Source of the DNA: Rhodococcus sp. H36-A4
GTDB taxonomy: Bacteria > Actinomycetota > Actinomycetes > Mycobacteriales > Mycobacteriaceae
Assembly: GCF_027158005.1 (NCBI RefSeq)
Contig: NZ_JAPVLQ010000009.1
Span: forward strand, 1-64,000
Reading direction: 5' to 3'
DNA length: 64,000 bases
Shown here: positions 1-7,050 of the stretch, in pieces
Position numbering within the stretch: the stretch's first letter is position 1
How the letters are laid out: every line of letters starts with the position of its first letter
Translations under genes and position numbers: made by a program
Notes under the pieces: generated by a model
What the model saw: only the letters and a program-made list of their open reading frames with translations
Told to the model about the DNA's origin: nothing
Databases searched by the model: none

Positions 1-20
1 AGTAGGACACCGCCGAACAT
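1..20 (+). rRNA. rrf: 3' end of a 5S rRNA gene (partial)
   Basis: The first bases read AGTAGGACACCGCCGAACAT, which matches the conserved 3' terminus of actinobacterial 5S rRNA (mycobacterial 5S ends with almost the same bases). A strong rho-independent terminator follows 12 nt later, as expected at the end of an rrs-rrl-rrf operon. Only the last ~20 nt are inside the window, so the rest of the rRNA operon should lie immediately upstream. Confidence 0.85.
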
Positions 21-32
21 ATTTTGCAGTGA

Positions 33-61
33 AGCCCCCAACCGTCAGGTTGGGGGCTTTT
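33..61 (+). terminator. rRNA operon terminator
   Basis: An 11-bp perfect stem (AGCCCCCAACC / GGTTGGGGGCT) with a GTCA loop is followed directly by a T-run. It sits just after the 5S end and should terminate the rRNA operon. Confidence 0.93.
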
Positions 62-121
62 CTGTGTTCATCCCCCCTTTTTTTTCTTTTGCTGCCGCCC
101 GCTGCAGCGAAAGCGTCGGTG

Positions 122-210
122 CATTCATACGGGTGCTTGATCGTCGCTTCGATGGCATCGTCGCCACTGTCGCTTCGATGGCGCTTCCACGCTATTTGAT
201 CGTATGAATG
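122..210. repeat. Inverted repeat enclosing a 14-bp direct repeat
   Basis: CATTCATACG (122-131) is perfectly inverted as CGTATGAATG (201-210). Between them GTCGCTTCGATGGC occurs twice (143-156 and 169-182). The stretch lies between the rRNA terminator and the next gene and has no convincing ORF. It could be a small repeat element, or a termination/processing structure for the gene arriving from the right. Function unknown. Confidence 0.5.
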
Positions 211-232
211 GACCATTCAAACGATAAGTGGG

Positions 233-538
233 CTATTTTTCGTCGGTTGATGCAGACGACTGGAGTAGATCGTCATACCGACCCGCACTCGACTCGATGA
301 ACTCTCGAACGAACCAGCATGCCGGGATTACGGAGAACCCGCCTGCCCGGCTGTCTTCGAGGACGTGCTCTGTCAATACCGCAGCGAGTCCGTGGCCGCG
401 ATGCTCGGGAAGTGTCACCGTGTGATTGAACGTTCGCACGCCTTCGGACTGTAGGTAGTCGGAGAATCCGGCAAGTGATTCGTCGAGGTATATCTCGAAT
501 CGATGCTGCGCTGGCAGGTGGGCGATGCGGCGTTCCAT
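233..538 (-). CDS. Small GNAT-type N-acetyltransferase
   Basis: A 101-aa protein with the compact one-domain GNAT layout (COG2388/YidJ-like). It opens with a short beta strand (RFEIYLDESLAGFSDYL), and the acetyl-CoA loop HRGHGLA lies at residues ~46-52, followed by a helix and the strand FSVIPACWFVREFI with Cys74. The substrate is unknown; members of this class are mostly uncharacterised. I chose the internal ATG at 538 because the longer frame adds 44 residues of non-conserved low-complexity sequence. No strong Shine-Dalgarno is visible, so the start is moderately certain. It is transcribed toward the rRNA operon and has no operon partner. Confidence 0.75.
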   Translation of the reverse strand: MERRIAHLPAQHRFEIYLDESLAGFSDYLQSEGVRTFNHTVTLPEHRGHGLAAVLTEHVLEDSRAGGFSVIPACWFVREFIESSAGRYDDLLQSSASTDEK

Positions 539-672
539 AATGATCGATTGTGCACGGGTTCCTGTCGAGGTGGTTGGGCGACTAGGCTGAGGTGGACATA
601 CGAGTCGTGCGCGCCGCCCGTCGTAGGCACTTCTCATCATCTGCACGGGTAAGCAGACCAGAGGTGGCATAG

Positions 673-1446
673 GTGGAAGATGTATCGGAGCAGGGAATCA
701 GGGCCTTCATCGGCGCTGTTGTATTGCGCGGCGGTCGGGCCGAACGGCTGACGACGTCGCGGCGTAATCCAGTTCAGGTCTGGGGTGTCGACGGTTCGAG
801 CTGCGTGGTTCGGGTGCGGTCCAAGGCCGTAGGCGATTGGAAAGCTCGACGCCAGGACGAGTCGTTGGCAAGTGACGACACCGGATCGTCTTACTGGGTG
901 TTCGTTGATCTGGGTGCTTCCGAGCCGTCGTTCTTCATGGTGTCTTCCGAAGAGATGGCGGCTGATATCCGCGGCGAAGTGGACCTGTGGGTACAGGATT
1001 CGCCGCTTCGAACTCGAACCGGTCACCACGCTATCGCGGTGGGACGAGTCCAACACGGACGTAACAAGTGGTCGCTGTTGGGTCTCCATGCGGCAGCCGA
1101 TCCGAAGCTCGAAGAGGAAGCTCGCGCCGCCGCTGTCCACCGGGCCAAGCCGGCCGTGCGTCGCGGCCCGTCGAAGAAAGCTGTTGCAGCCGAGGAAGAG
1201 ATCCCAGATCTGCGGGTCAGGGTCGTCGCCGATTTCGACGGCTACCGTCTCAGCGCCCGATTCGACCCGTCCAACAAGCGCCTCGAGATCATGCAGGGGC
1301 CGATGGAGGGTCGGAGGTTCGATGACCCCACTCAAGCTGCCAGCGCTGTCGCCACACATATAAGCGGCGATATCGAGGTAAGGGACGGCTGGAAATTCTG
1401 GGAATTGGACACTCCAGAGCGACTTCCGCTAGGGACTCTGCAGTAA
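673..1446 (+). CDS. Putative PD-(D/E)XK-like protein with RAMA-like C-terminus
   Basis: A 257-aa protein with a GTG start. Residues ~5-125 have the pattern of a PD-(D/E)XK-like uncharacterised domain: helix, VWGVDGSSCVVRVRSK where the nuclease D...xVK core would be, then YWVFVDLG...PSFFMVSSEEMAADIR...WV. The canonical acidic/Lys pairing is altered (VRVRSK), so nuclease activity is doubtful. A Lys/Ala-rich linker (~150-175) leads to a ~75-residue C-terminal domain ending DDPTQAASAV...DGWKFWEL, which resembles RAMA/DUF4357-like modules of modification-system proteins. Both assignments are inferred from pattern, not alignment. It stands alone on its strand and is followed by a palindrome at 1468-1502. 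Confidence 0.55.
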   Translation: MEDVSEQGIRAFIGAVVLRGGRAERLTTSRRNPVQVWGVDGSSCVVRVRSKAVGDWKARRQDESLASDDTGSSYWVFVDLGASEPSFFMVSSEEMAADIRGEVDLWVQDSPLRTRTGHHAIAVGRVQHGRNKWSLLGLHAAADPKLEEEARAAAVHRAKPAVRRGPSKKAVAAEEEIPDLRVRVVADFDGYRLSARFDPSNKRLEIMQGPMEGRRFDDPTQAASAVATHISGDIEVRDGWKFWELDTPERLPLGTLQ

Positions 1447-1467
1447 CGTACGCGAATCGGCTGATCT

Positions 1468-1502
1468 GGTTATTGTGATCGCTCACAACGATCTCAATAA
1501 CC
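1468..1502. promoter_or_regulatory. Nested palindromes, lac-operator-like core
   Basis: GGTTATTG (1468-1475) is inverted as CAATAACC (1495-1502). Inside lies a perfect palindrome TTGTGATCGCTCACAA (1473-1488), one base from the symmetric lac operator core TTGTGAGCGCTCACAA. It follows a stop codon by ~20 nt but has no T-run, so an operator is more likely than a terminator. The rest of 1447-1686 shows no gene. Which regulator would bind is unknown. Confidence 0.4.
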
Positions 1503-1686
1503 GGCATCGGGTCGTGTTTAGGTCGCTATCGTTGGGTGAAGAACAGGTTTTAGTTATTCGAATCTCGACACCCCTCACTCATGCGATCTTACTGATGTCG
1601 GAGTTTCGTCAACACTCTCGCCGGCTGTACTCGGCCGTACGTGGCGACAGTGGGTGGGTTGTCGACCCGCAGGAGAGGTCAGTCCA

Positions 1687-1995
1687 GTGGAGCAGTCGTC
1701 CCTTCACGCATCACGTTTCGTGATTTTGGTAGCGCAGTTCGTCGACCATCGGATCACGGCCGACTACTTCTCTTCGCAATTCCGGAACCTGGAGCGATCG
1801 GATGCCGAACACCTCGATCGGGATATAGCGACCGTTGTGGGCAAGCTGTCGGTGGACGTGGGGGCATATCGAGGAGATGTGAATCTTCTCGGTGTCGACT
1901 ACATCGATGCAAACCAACTGTGGCGGGCATCAGGCGAAGCGTTCCGTGACCTCTTGACATTGCAGTCGGAGCTGCTCGGGCGCCAAGCCGGCTGA
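1687..1995 (+). CDS. Small protein resembling colicin-D-type immunity proteins
   Basis: A 102-aa helical, acidic protein. I chose the GTG at 1687 because AGGAGAGG lies just upstream (1671-1678); an in-frame ATG at 1654 has no such signal. The layout (VAQFVDHRITADYFSSQFRNLE..., then VDVGAYRGDVNLLGVDYIDANQLWRASGEAFRDL) recalls the bacterial self-protective colicin-like immunity family: an N-terminal FVdg.isa.eF motif and a central vd.y. ..d...iD...L pattern. No toxin gene lies beside it. It converges with the HTH gene at 2003 with a 7-nt gap. The family call is tentative. Confidence 0.4.
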   Translation: MEQSSLHASRFVILVAQFVDHRITADYFSSQFRNLERSDAEHLDRDIATVVGKLSVDVGAYRGDVNLLGVDYIDANQLWRASGEAFRDLLTLQSELLGRQAG

Positions 1996-2002
1996 CACGA
2001 CG

Positions 2003-2368
2003 CTAGGGTGTGAACTTCTCCCGATGCCGTATGAGGTCTTCCAAGCGAAAGCGTCGGTGGGTTCCACGCATCTCGACGGTCAGTGACCCTGCGTCTGCGA
2101 GTTTGCGAACATATGTGTCGGATACTCCGAGGAGGTCTGCCGCCTGTGATGTGGTGAGCAACTCGCTGACCGGTCCGATCGTCACAGCGGTCCCTGACGC
2201 GAGTTGTCGGAGTAGTTCCATCACCGCGCGCCGACCGGACTCGTCGATATCGAGGTCGACTCCGTCCAACGCCAGGTGCGGAGTTCGTCCGTCCGCATCG
2301 GAAATCGACGACGTGACTCGACGCGCGTCCTGAGGTGAGAGCGCCGCTGCGATGTACCGGTGGTCCAT
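2003..2368 (-). CDS. Excisionase/MerR-type HTH protein, antitoxin-like
   Basis: A 121-aa protein. Residues ~69-115 form an excisionase-family winged HTH (LTTSQAADLLGVSDTYVRKLADAGSLTVEMRGTHRRFRLEDLIRHRE). The N-terminal half (residues 1-65, HRYIAAALSPQDARRVTS...LDIDESGRRAVMELLRQLASG) matches the dimerisation/antitoxin half typical of actinobacterial antitoxins paired with PIN-domain toxins. In those pairs the toxin gene normally follows with overlap. Here the 3' neighbour is a convergent gene and no PIN ORF is present, so this looks like a solitary antitoxin or an autonomous regulator. Confidence 0.7.
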   Translation of the reverse strand: MDHRYIAAALSPQDARRVTSSISDADGRTPHLALDGVDLDIDESGRRAVMELLRQLASGTAVTIGPVSELLTTSQAADLLGVSDTYVRKLADAGSLTVEMRGTHRRFRLEDLIRHREKFTP

Positions 2369-2425
2369 GTCTGAACCCTACTGCGGCATATCCTGTTCGG
2401 TACCCCACGATCCCAGGAGTGCTCC

Positions 2426-3067
2426 ATGCCGCAGTTGCTGCATCTCGATTCGTCCGCTGACCTGAATAACTCCGTTTCGCGTGCGGTCACGGCGCATTTT
2501 TCGGATGTGTGGCATGAGCAGAGTCCTGATCACTCGGTGATCCATCGCGATTTGCACCGAGATCCGCTGCCGCATCTTCCGACGTCAGCGATGCATTGGG
2601 CCCCACATCTGCGGACTCCGGACGAGGTTGTGGCGCCCGACGCCGAGGCACTGCAGAAGACATTGATCGACGAGGTGGTCTCGGCTGACGTCGTGGTGAT
2701 CGGTGCTCCGATGTACAACTGGTCGGTTCCGTCGACGCTGAAGGCATGGATCGACTATGTCCATGTTCCCGGTGTCACGGTTCCGTTCGACGGTCCGACT
2801 CGTCCGCTCGAAGGCAAGCCGGTAGTAGTGGTGTCGAGTCGTGGCAACGAGTATGGGCCGGGGACACCGGACTTCGGTACCGATTACGCCGTTCCGGTGC
2901 TACAGCAGGTTCTCGGCACCGCGCTCGGAATGGATCTGTTCGTTGTCCTCGTCGACCTGACGTTGTCGACCCGGGTGCCCGTGATGGCGCCCCTGGTTCC
3001 GCGGTCCAGAGACAGCCTGGACGCAGCATGGGTCGCGGTCTCGGACCTTGCGGCACGGCTGGGCTGA
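2426..3067 (+). CDS. azoR: FMN-dependent NADH:azoreductase (flavodoxin-fold)
   Basis: A 213-aa cytosolic flavoprotein of the AzoR/NQO family, expected to reduce quinones and azo compounds by two-electron transfer from NAD(P)H. The FMN-phosphate loop is HLDSS at residues 6-10. The isoalloxazine-binding segment APMYNWSVPSTLKAWIDY is at ~94-111, and the SSRGNEYG loop is at ~137-144. Length is normal for the family. An AGGAG lies upstream of the ATG. It converges with the thiamine-transport ATPase gene with only 2 nt between stop codons. Confidence 0.88.
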   Translation: MPQLLHLDSSADLNNSVSRAVTAHFSDVWHEQSPDHSVIHRDLHRDPLPHLPTSAMHWAPHLRTPDEVVAPDAEALQKTLIDEVVSADVVVIGAPMYNWSVPSTLKAWIDYVHVPGVTVPFDGPTRPLEGKPVVVVSSRGNEYGPGTPDFGTDYAVPVLQQVLGTALGMDLFVVLVDLTLSTRVPVMAPLVPRSRDSLDAAWVAVSDLAARLG

Positions 3068-3069
3068 GA

Positions 3070-3795
3070 TCAGCGGCCGGTGCTGCCGATCAATACCTCC
3101 AGCAGTTCTGCTTCCAGCGCAGCGAAGTGCGGTGTCGTGACGACGTCGAGTTTTCGTGGTCTGGGGAGCGATACTGTCACTTGCCGTCGTACATGTGCCG
3201 GCTTGTCGGATAAAACGATCACCCGATCCGAGAGATAGACAGCTTCCCGGATGTCGTGGGTGATCATCAGGACAGTCCATCGGTAGTCGAGCCAGACTTC
3301 CTGCAGCCACGCTTGCATCCCGGTGCGTGTCAGCGAATCCAGGGCTCCGAACGGCTCGTCGAGCAGTAACACCTCGCGTTCTTGAATCACCGTGCGCAGC
3401 ATTGCTGCTCGCTGCCGCATCCCACCGGACAATTCGGAAGGCCGCGCTTTCTCGTATCCCTCGAGCCCAAAGGCGGGAAAGAGTTTCTGCGCCTGGACAC
3501 GCGCTTGTTTCTTGCTCATTCCTCGAACCTCGAGGCCGAGTGTCGTGTTGTCGAGCACGGTGCGCCACGGAAACAGCAGGTCCTTCTGTGGCATATAAGC
3601 GCACGGGGGTGCCTCGACGATTCCGCTGTCGGGGGTGTCGAGACCAGCAATCATATTGAAAACTGTGCTCTTGCCCGAGCCGCTCGGACCGATGACGGAA
3701 ACGAACTCTCCGGGTTCGACGTCGAAGCTGACTCCGTCGAGAATTGTCCGATCGCCGTAGGACTTCGTGAGTCCGGACAGATGCACGGCCGTCAT
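3070..3795 (-). CDS. thiZ: ABC transporter ATPase, thiamine-precursor uptake
   Basis: A 241-aa ATP-binding subunit powering the importer encoded just upstream. Walker A is GPSGSGKST (36-44), the Q-loop is at Q70, the signature is LSGGM (122-126), Walker B is VLLLDEP (142-148) and the H-loop is H180. It is of the nitrate/sulfonate/taurine subclass, which also includes HMP (thiamine pyrimidine) importers. The ATG overlaps the permease stop as ATGA, indicating translational coupling. The substrate is inferred from the riboswitch and tenA at the head of the operon; the ATPase sequence alone could not distinguish sulfonate from HMP uptake. Confidence 0.85.
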   Translation of the reverse strand: MTAVHLSGLTKSYGDRTILDGVSFDVEPGEFVSVIGPSGSGKSTVFNMIAGLDTPDSGIVEAPPCAYMPQKDLLFPWRTVLDNTTLGLEVRGMSKKQARVQAQKLFPAFGLEGYEKARPSELSGGMRQRAAMLRTVIQEREVLLLDEPFGALDSLTRTGMQAWLQEVWLDYRWTVLMITHDIREAVYLSDRVIVLSDKPAHVRRQVTVSLPRPRKLDVVTTPHFAALEAELLEVLIGSTGR

Positions 3796-4625
3796 CGCGG
3801 CCGACTGTCCTGCGCCCATGGGGCGACTACCCGTTCGACGGCGTAGGTCAGAAGGAAGAGCGTCACGCTGATGACGGCGGTGACGAACACCGCGGCCAGG
3901 ACGAGGTCGGTGCGGAACGAATTCTTCTGCTGGCTCATGTATATCCCGAGTCCGGCGCTTGCTCCTGCGTATTCGGCGAAGATGGCACCCACGACGGCGT
4001 ATGTGATACCGATACGAAGCGAGGTGAAGAAGCGGGGCATCGCAGAGGGCAGCCGAATATATCGAAACTGCTGCCAGCGGGTTGCGCCCATACTGGCAAG
4101 GAGCGCGCGCGCATCTCGGTCGGCTGCCGCGAATCCTTCGATGAGGCCGATGGCCATGGGGAAGAACGTGGCGAGCGCGATCACGAGAATTTTGGGAAGT
4201 AGTCCGAAGCCGAACCAGATGATCAGTAGTGGGGCGATAGCGATGATCGGAAGAGTCTGCGAGATCACGAACAGCGGCACCACTGCTCGTCGGAGCCATG
4301 GTGAGAAGTCGACAGCGACGGCGAGTGTCCAAGCGACCAGCAGCGATACCGCAAATCCGAGAACGGTGACTTGTAGAGTTGCTGCCGCCTGTTCGGCGAT
4401 GGCTTCGCGCTGCGACCAACCCTGAGCCACGATTCTCGACGGCGAGGGCAGTACCTGCGGTCGGATCCCGCTGAGTTGGACGTAGACCTGCCATCCGATG
4501 ACGAGCACCACGACGATGGTGACCGACGGCATGGCCCACCTGACCGCAGCCCCGATTCGCGGTCTACGCTTCGCCGGCCGTTCGACAGCGCCGAACGCCG
4601 CGCTACTGAGCGCCGAGGTAGTCAT
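3792..4625 (-). CDS. thiX: ABC transporter permease, thiamine-precursor uptake
   Basis: A 277-aa inner-membrane permease with about six hydrophobic segments, beginning with PSVTIVVVLVIGWQVYV. The EAA-type cytoplasmic loop that docks the ATPase is visible as EGFAAADRDARALLASMGATRWQQFRYIRLPSAMP. The ATG at 4625 lies inside the end of the binding-protein gene (23-nt overlap); the longer frame is only a shadow of that gene. It is the second-to-last gene of the TPP-riboswitch operon and works with the lipoprotein upstream and ATPase downstream. Confidence 0.85.
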   Translation of the reverse strand: MTTSALSSAAFGAVERPAKRRPRIGAAVRWAMPSVTIVVVLVIGWQVYVQLSGIRPQVLPSPSRIVAQGWSQREAIAEQAAATLQVTVLGFAVSLLVAWTLAVAVDFSPWLRRAVVPLFVISQTLPIIAIAPLLIIWFGFGLLPKILVIALATFFPMAIGLIEGFAAADRDARALLASMGATRWQQFRYIRLPSAMPRFFTSLRIGITYAVVGAIFAEYAGASAGLGIYMSQQKNSFRTDLVLAAVFVTAVISVTLFLLTYAVERVVAPWAQDSRPR

Positions 4626-5616
4626 CGGTGAAGTAGGTGGACCAGTCGGGCTCGGTGTCGACGGCGTTGCCGGCTTCGTCGACCAGGACACCGTTCTCGT
4701 ACAGGAATTTCGAATATTCGGTCCATTTGTCGAGGTTCTGTCGTCCGACTGCGCCCGACTCGTCCAGCATGTAGTGGTCGGCGAGCATCTGTTGGCTTTC
4801 GAAGACCAACTGCTCGTCCGTGAAGACTCCTGGATTCGCATCGATGATGTCCTGCGCGGCGCGGACCGGATCGTCGGCCGCGAGTTGGTAGCCGCGTTGA
4901 AGCGCCTGGACGAACTGCTTGGCCTCGTCGGGATGGCTTGCCAGCCAGTTTTCGTTGCCGTTGACCGTGAGGGTGTAGGCGTCGGGGAAGCCGTAGTCGG
5001 TGTAGTCGAAGTATTTCATCGGATTACCGCTGCGCTCGGCCTCGATACCCTCCCACGCCAAATAGGACACGGTGAAGTCGGCTGTGCCCGAATACACTGC
5101 CTCGTAGGCCGACGTTCCGAGCACGACGGTCTCGTACTCACCTGCGCCGCCGTCGTTCTGAATGACCTGGCGTAGTCCTGCCTTCTCGCCGGTATCGCCG
5201 AAGCCTGCGTAGACCTTGCCGTCCAATGCTTTCGGGCTCGGTATGTCTGCGCGATCGGCTTTGACACCGATTCCGGTGGCCCAGTGTTGTAGCGGAGCCA
5301 GTACCGAAATAATTTGGGCCCCGGCAGTTTTCGCGAATGTAGTCGAACTCTGAGTGCTGATGCCGAACTCGGCATTGCCCGCGTCGACCAGCGTGTCCGG
5401 AGAAGTGCTGTTGTAAGGCAGTACTTCGACGTCGAGTCCGGCGTCGGCGAAGTACCCCTCCTGAATGGCAACGTACAGCCCGGTGTGGTTGGTGTTAGGC
5501 GTCCAGTCGAGTGCGAAGCGGATGATGTCGGAGTCAGTGGATTGTGCACACGAAGTCAGTGAAGTAATGGTCGCGACGGCAACTGCGATGGCGCCGACCC
5601 TTCGGAAAAGTGTCAC
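4603..5616 (-). CDS. thiY: HMP/thiamine-precursor binding lipoprotein (NMT1/THI5-like)
   Basis: A 337-aa substrate-binding protein. A signal peptide ends in the lipobox LTSC, so it should be anchored outside the membrane. The mature domain has the NMT1/THI5-like signature: IRFALDWTPNTNHTGLYVAIQEGYFADAGLDVEVLPY near the N-terminus, then the FGISTQSSTTFAKTAGAQIISVLA and GDTGEK segments seen in ThiY proteins that bind formylaminopyrimidine/HMP. The GTG start at 5616 overlaps the tenA stop (GTGA). Exact ligand (HMP, aminopyrimidine or formylaminopyrimidine) cannot be read from sequence, but pairing with tenA favours a salvage pyrimidine. Confidence 0.87.
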   Translation of the reverse strand: MTLFRRVGAIAVAVATITSLTSCAQSTDSDIIRFALDWTPNTNHTGLYVAIQEGYFADAGLDVEVLPYNSTSPDTLVDAGNAEFGISTQSSTTFAKTAGAQIISVLAPLQHWATGIGVKADRADIPSPKALDGKVYAGFGDTGEKAGLRQVIQNDGGAGEYETVVLGTSAYEAVYSGTADFTVSYLAWEGIEAERSGNPMKYFDYTDYGFPDAYTLTVNGNENWLASHPDEAKQFVQALQRGYQLAADDPVRAAQDIIDANPGVFTDEQLVFESQQMLADHYMLDESGAVGRQNLDKWTEYSKFLYENGVLVDEAGNAVDTEPDWSTYFTDDYLGAQ

Positions 5617-6353
5617 AGTGCTACCTCCAACGCAGCAATCTCGGAAGAGGGAAGTGGCCACGGTGTCGGGTGAAGTGCACTGTCCCAGAACATCGATTCG
5701 TACCGCGTCGCGATGACGAACGAGTCGATCATGGCGCTTCGTTGAGCATCGGTAGCGAGCCGAGCGGCGTCGTCCACCAGGATGCGCGCGCAATCGACGG
5801 CATCACGGAACTCATCGGATTCGTACGCCGAAACCCATTGTGCGTAGGGATGATTCGGATCATGATGGAGAACCCGTTTGGCCGATGTCGAAAGGCGAAC
5901 GGCCACGTCGGCATAGATCCAGAAGCATGGCAGGATCGCCGCCGCCGCAACGGGATAGGGCTCGGTGGCGGCGGTTGCTACCAAGTACGAGACGTACCCG
6001 AGGCAGGTGGGTGAATGCGTGGCCTGCGCGTTCGTCGTGGGGAGCGCGTCACCGGAGAGCAGTGACTCGTGAAGCGTCGCCTCCTCGACTGCGCTCGCCG
6101 CGGAGGTGGCCCAAAAGGCGGCAGTCGCAGTATCCGGCGCTTTCGATGCCAGAATGGCCAGCGCCTTCGCGTATCCCGCCAGATACAGCCGATCTTGCTC
6201 GAGATACGTGCGGAACGCGTCGAGCGGCAAAGTGCCTTCGCCCAGCAGTGTCAGAAATTCGAGTTGGTCGATCGAGTGACGCAACGAAGTCGTTGCGGTC
6301 CACATCAGATCCGTGTGACGGACAGAGTCCATCGAGTTTACAGGCGCAGTCAT
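5613..6353 (-). CDS. tenA: TenA family aminopyrimidine aminohydrolase (thiaminase II)
   Basis: A 246-aa all-helical cytosolic enzyme that hydrolyses 4-amino-5-aminomethyl-2-methylpyrimidine to HMP for thiamine salvage. Expected active-site residues are present: Asp54 in YLEQDRLYL, the catalytic Cys143 in ILPCFWIYADV and Glu219 in YESMFW. It is the first gene after the TPP riboswitch; its ATG is only a few bases from the aptamer. Position upstream of an HMP-type ABC importer fits import and processing of degraded thiamine. Length is slightly above the usual ~220-236 aa. Confidence 0.9.
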   Translation of the reverse strand: MTAPVNSMDSVRHTDLMWTATTSLRHSIDQLEFLTLLGEGTLPLDAFRTYLEQDRLYLAGYAKALAILASKAPDTATAAFWATSAASAVEEATLHESLLSGDALPTTNAQATHSPTCLGYVSYLVATAATEPYPVAAAAILPCFWIYADVAVRLSTSAKRVLHHDPNHPYAQWVSAYESDEFRDAVDCARILVDDAARLATDAQRSAMIDSFVIATRYESMFWDSALHPTPWPLPSSEIAALEVAL

Positions 6354-6358
6354 CGCCT

Positions 6359-6440
6359 TGACATCCCTTCGTCAGCATTACCTGCATCAGGTTCGACGGG
6401 TGTGATCTCAGCATCCGCATGTACGGACGCACCCCGTGTC
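6359..6440 (-). promoter_or_regulatory. TPP riboswitch (thi-box)
   Basis: Read on the minus strand it contains all the thi-box landmarks in order: GGGGTGC, CTGAGATCACACCC, GAACCTGATGCAGGTAATGC and GAAGGGA. GACA at the 5' edge (6440-6437) pairs with TGTC at the 3' edge to close P1. The tenA ATG is at 6353, so the aptamer almost abuts the ribosome-binding site (AAGG). This spacing favours control of translation initiation, as in E. coli thiM, because there is no room for a separate terminator. It should repress tenA-thiYXZ when TPP is abundant. Confidence 0.95.
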
Positions 6441-6444
6441 AGAA

Positions 6445-6477
6445 CATCGCCGACCCTAGCACCCTTGGTCGGCGATG
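6445..6477. promoter_or_regulatory. 11-bp inverted repeat upstream of the thi riboswitch
   Basis: CATCGCCGACC (6445-6455) is perfectly inverted as GGTCGGCGATG (6467-6477). It lies just 5' of the riboswitch. It either overlaps the thi operon promoter (a TAGGGT -10-like hexamer sits in the loop on the minus strand) and acts as an operator, or forms a 5'-leader hairpin. There is no T-run on either strand. Confidence 0.4.
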
Positions 6478-6590
6478 CAGTGTGAGCGGGCCGTAGACCT
6501 CTCCACGACCAACCCTGTCGCCTATGACCGAACAGGTAGGTGGTGGCCGATCCTGTGATCGTGCGTACAACGGGCGCTTACGATGGCGGC

Positions 6591-6998
6591 ATGAGTGCAC
6601 CGAGGAGATGGACGAAGTCAGCAGCAGTCTTGGGTTTCACGGCCGCGGCGTTACTCGCAGGAAGCGGAATTGCGACTGCCGACGAGTGGCCGCCGATACC
6701 GAATTACCCGAGTCCGAGCGTTCCGTTCGAGACAAAGGGCTTCCTGACGCCGACCGATCCGGCCTATTGGAATCCCTTTCTCGCCGAGAATCGGCTGACG
6801 TCGCCGTACGGAACGAGCACCAGGATCGTCTGCACCGCTTTTCACGGAGTGCTCACCGGATGCTGGCAGGCCGACGCACAAGGCAACCCACACAAGTTGG
6901 TTGCGCTTCCGTTCGACTTCCCGAACGTGACCGGATCCTCGATGCCAGGAGGTGGCCCGCAGCATTTCGTCTATCCAGGATTCATACCCGGAATCTGA
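6591..6998 (+). CDS. Secreted hypothetical protein
   Basis: A 135-aa protein with a clear Sec signal peptide: MSAPRRWTK basic start, hydrophobic core AAVLGFTAAALLAGSG, predicted cleavage after ATA before DEWPP. The mature ~105 residues are Pro/Gly rich with two cysteines (VCTAFHG...GCWQ) that may form a disulfide, and end PQHFVYPGFIPGI. I do not recognise the family; similar short exported proteins are common in Rhodococcus and Mycobacterium. The ATG at 6591 is preferred over an ATG 17 codons upstream because it gives a proper signal peptide. Divergent from the thi operon and not in an operon. Confidence 0.7.
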   Translation: MSAPRRWTKSAAVLGFTAAALLAGSGIATADEWPPIPNYPSPSVPFETKGFLTPTDPAYWNPFLAENRLTSPYGTSTRIVCTAFHGVLTGCWQADAQGNPHKLVALPFDFPNVTGSSMPGGGPQHFVYPGFIPGI

Positions 6999-7050
6999 TC
7001 TGATTTCGTGAGGTCGCCCGCGCTTGCGGAACACCCCCTCGGAATAGCGG

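Noticed and set aside
3070-6353. Sulfonate/taurine importer (ssu/tau) as identity of the ABC genes
   Set aside because: The ATPase and permease alone would allow it, but the TPP riboswitch, tenA and the NMT1/THI5-type binding protein point to thiamine-precursor uptake.
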